From: Paludibacteraceae bacterium
GTDB lineage: Bacteria > Bacteroidota > Bacteroidia > Bacteroidales > Paludibacteraceae
Assembly: GCA_017542915.1 (NCBI GenBank)
Contig: JAFXWI010000023.1
Coordinates: forward strand, 1 to 6,971
Length of the DNA: 6,971 nt
Direction of reading: 5' to 3'
The number at the start of each line of letters is the position of its first letter. Position 1 is the first letter of the stretch. Under the pieces are notes generated by a model that saw nothing but the letters and a program-made list of their open reading frames with translations, ran no database searches and was not told the origin of the DNA. A program made the position numbers and the translations under genes. Positions 5,143 through 6,971 of the stretch are shown here, one piece after another.

Positions 5143-6537
5143 TTATTTCGTCGCACCGCCAAGGGCGATGTAGAGACCGATGATGGCTTGTGAGCCGTTA
5201 TAGAGGTTCGTTACCTCGTTGAGCTGCGCGGTGAGGTACGACTCCTGGGCGGTGAGCACCTCGATATAGCTGGCTTTACCATTGTTCATCAACTCATGCG
5301 TGCCCTCATAGGCGTTACGCAGTACCTCCACCTGACGCTTATACAGCACATCTTTCTCTGCGGAGATCTGACAGTCTGCCAAAGCTTCGTTGACTTGATT
5401 ACCGGCATCAATAACGGTCTGCACATATTTATTGAGTTGATCCTCTTGGTTGTACTTGGCGATCTTGAGTTGCGCACTCAGTTTGCCTTGCGCGAAGATC
5501 GGTTGTACCAACGAAGCCGCAGCCTGCATAAGCAGTGCCCCCGGATTAGCAATCAGACCTCCGTTGTTAGTCCAACCGATCAAGCCTGAAAGCGAAAGAG
5601 AGGGATAGAACTGCGACTTAGCGGCAGCGGTGTTATAGAACGCTTGAGCCAAAGCTTGGTCGGCGGCTTTGATATCCGGACGGTTCTGCAAGAGAGCTGC
5701 AGGTACACCGGTACCGAAACGCTCAGGCAGTTTGTACGCACCCCACGAACTACGGGCGATCTCTTGCGGCGTCTGACGAAGCAGTTTGCAAAGCTCGCTC
5801 TCTGCCGTTAAGATACTGCGTTTGGTGCTCAGTATCTGCATCTTGACATCGAGGGTCGAAGCCTCCATCTGCTCCACAGCCGTCGAATAGGCTTTACCGT
5901 TCTCCCAAAGGGCACGCTCCATCTCCAGCGAGACAGCCCAGAGGCTGTCGGTCTCGGTGAGGATAGCCAACTGACGGTCAAGCAGAAGGAGCTGGTAATA
6001 CTCCTGTGCTACGGTAGCGATGAGGTTTGCCTGTGTAGCCTCACGCATCGCTTTCGCTTGCTCCAAGACTGCTTTCGCCTTGCGTTTGTTCACCGTCACA
6101 GAACCGGCGATGCCTATATTCCAATCCAGCTGAAGCGGGATGTTATACGCCCATGTAGCCGAACTGGTTGAACCGGATTTAGACATCGTACCCGACACAC
6201 TTCCTTGCGGCGCAAGGCTGAGGGAAGGCAGGTACGCCAGTTTGGCGGCTTTGAGCGAAGCCTGAGCCTGCTCTACAGCAAGACGGGCGGACTGCATGTC
6301 GGTGTTACGGACAAGGGCGGAATCGATGAGTTGACGAAGCAGCGGATCGGTGAAGAACTCACGCCAAGACACCTCGGCTATCGATGCCTCTTGAGCCAAT
6401 TGAGCGATCGTGTCACCCGTACCGAAGAGGTTCTCCGGTGCTTCGGTCTGAGATTGATATTTCTTATATACCCCGCAAGAGTTTAAAGTAAAGATTGCCA
6501 GCAAAAGGGCAAAAATGCTATATTGTTTCATATTCAT
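5143..6537 (-). CDS. Outer-membrane factor lipoprotein of an RND efflux pump (TolC/OprM-like, NodT family)
   Basis: From the ATG at 6537 the protein has 464 residues. It begins with a lipoprotein signal peptide (MNMKQYS, hydrophobic FALLLAIF) ending in lipobox LNSC, giving a lipidated Cys21. Two OEP repeats follow (about 55-255 and 275-460), alpha-helical with periodic Ala/Gln coiled-coil character. Family motifs include NRPDI (285-289), FYPSLSLSGLIGW (311-323), LVQPIFAQGKL (343-353) and YIEVLTAQ (424-431). A trimer of this protein forms the outer-membrane channel and periplasmic tunnel of a tripartite pump. It starts 14 bp after the stop of the RND gene, as in operons of the MFP-RND-OMF order. 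I chose the ATG at 6537 over an upstream TTG (6555) because a purine-rich Shine-Dalgarno lies between them; the ATG at 6531 is a second option. Export substrates cannot be told from the sequence. Confidence 0.93.
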   Translation of the reverse strand: MNMKQYSIFALLLAIFTLNSCGVYKKYQSQTEAPENLFGTGDTIAQLAQEASIAEVSWREFFTDPLLRQLIDSALVRNTDMQSARLAVEQAQASLKAAKLAYLPSLSLAPQGSVSGTMSKSGSTSSATWAYNIPLQLDWNIGIAGSVTVNKRKAKAVLEQAKAMREATQANLIATVAQEYYQLLLLDRQLAILTETDSLWAVSLEMERALWENGKAYSTAVEQMEASTLDVKMQILSTKRSILTAESELCKLLRQTPQEIARSSWGAYKLPERFGTGVPAALLQNRPDIKAADQALAQAFYNTAAAKSQFYPSLSLSGLIGWTNNGGLIANPGALLMQAAASLVQPIFAQGKLSAQLKIAKYNQEDQLNKYVQTVIDAGNQVNEALADCQISAEKDVLYKRQVEVLRNAYEGTHELMNNGKASYIEVLTAQESYLTAQLNEVTNLYNGSQAIIGLYIALGGATK

Positions 6538-6540
6538 ATT

Positions 6541-6552
6541 CCTTTCTCCTTT
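6541..6552 (-). promoter_or_regulatory. Shine-Dalgarno sequence of the OMF gene
   Basis: The minus strand reads AAAGGAGAAAGG here. Its GGAG (6549-6546) lies 8 nt before the ATG at 6537. A good Shine-Dalgarno is unusual in this window, where the other starts lack one. It overlaps the end of the RND gene and suits re-initiation on the polycistronic mRNA. Confidence 0.7.
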
Positions 6553-6971
6553 CAATTTTCACTTTTCTCCTCCATTTTGGGATTACCGCTGATCTTCTCT
6601 TCGATGGTCTGGAAGACAATGAAGAATGCCGGAACCACGAATACCAAAGCAAGCGTTCCGATGGACATTCCGCCTACCACACCGAGTGCCAAAGCGCGGT
6701 TACCGTTCGCACCAGCTCCACCGGTGATCACCAACGGAATCATTCCGACGATCATCGTGATGACGGTCATCAGGATCGGACGGAGACGCTCTCTACAAGA
6801 CTCCAACGCAGCCTCCACAATCGACAGACCTTGTTTGCGACGTTCGCTGGCAAACTCGGTAATAAGGATCGCGGTCTTAGCCAACAGACCGATCAGCATG
6901 ATCACACCCGTCTGGAGATAGATGTTATTATCCATACCCGGCAGACCGATCTTGTTACCGATCCACGAGAA
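6552..6971 (-). CDS. RND multidrug efflux transporter, HAE1/AcrB type, C-terminal part (runs off right edge)
   Basis: The open frame enters at 6971 and gives the last 139 residues of a protein that is normally about 1,000-1,050 long. It covers the final transmembrane block: DNNIYLQTG, then TM helices about 22-41 (GVIMLIGLLAKTAILITEFA), 65-85 (PILMTVITMIVGMIPLV) and 95-122 (ending VVPAFFIVF). Residues aligning with the AcrB proton relay are present: Lys32 (AcrB K940), Arg62 (R971) and Thr69 (T978), within AKTAIL and RLRPILMT. The usual Asn after that Lys (AcrB N941) is Thr here. The loop GAGANGNRALALGVVGGM matches the family. It is an inner-membrane, proton-driven pump that exports hydrophobic or amphiphilic compounds through the OMF encoded next. 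The tail (GNPKMEEKSEN) is short and polar. The gene start, the membrane-fusion gene and the promoter should be to the right. The family is certain; substrates are unknown. Confidence 0.95.
   Translation of the reverse strand, partial: FSWIGNKIGLPGMDNNIYLQTGVIMLIGLLAKTAILITEFASERRKQGLSIVEAALESCRERLRPILMTVITMIVGMIPLVITGGAGANGNRALALGVVGGMSIGTLALVFVVPAFFIVFQTIEEKISGNPKMEEKSEN

Noticed and set aside
6538..6555. TTG start at 6555 for the outer-membrane factor
   Set aside because: It would translate the Shine-Dalgarno sequence and overlap the RND stop codon; the ATG at 6537 is well spaced from GGAG and gives a proper lipoprotein signal peptide.

Overview
The window looks like chromosomal DNA from a member of the Bacteroidota, most likely the order Bacteroidales. 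Three promoters have the Bacteroidota form (TTTG-like -33 box, 20 bp, TAnnTTTG -7 box). Most starts have no Shine-Dalgarno sequence and sit behind AT-rich leaders. The proteins (a NifU/IscU-like scaffold starting MIYSKEVQEM, a YycJ-like metallo-hydrolase, a short polyprenol-phosphate mannose synthase, ArgRS with a GKMKSREG loop, and an RND pump with a lipoprotein outer-membrane factor) also resemble Bacteroidales versions. A genus cannot be named from the sequence alone.

Layout. Positions 1-378 (minus) hold the N-terminal 126 residues of an Fe-S scaffold-like protein that runs off the left edge. Positions 521-1408 (minus) hold a BadF/BadG-type sugar kinase. A tight divergent promoter region (about 1470-1517) separates the kinase from a plus-strand run of three genes: MBL-fold hydrolase (1535-2371), GT2 polyprenol-phosphate mannosyltransferase (2447-3184) and argS (3235-5091). 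A strong bidirectional terminator (5107-5141) ends that run. It also ends a convergent minus-strand efflux operon entering from the right edge: the C-terminus of an HAE1-type RND transporter (6552-6971), then its outer-membrane lipoprotein (5143-6537). No gap exceeds 300 bases, and I saw no rRNA, tRNA, CRISPR array or insertion sequence.

How the genes work together. The RND and OMF genes are clearly one system, a tripartite efflux pump whose membrane-fusion subunit probably lies beyond the right edge. The three plus-strand genes are probably co-transcribed, since no second consensus promoter is visible between them, but their functions are unrelated: nuclease-like metallo-hydrolase, lipid-linked mannose donor synthesis and tRNA charging. 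The kinase and the Fe-S scaffold each have room for their own promoter.

The gene content is ordinary, and I found no convincing new multi-gene system. The unusual signals are repeats. Four tandem copies of a 16-bp unit lie inside argS; three extra units equal exactly 48 bp, so the frame is kept. A 7-bp tandem repeat overlaps the stop codon of the mannosyltransferase. A 20-bp imperfect direct repeat flanks an AT palindrome just before the same gene. Two divergent promoters also interleave within 48 bp.
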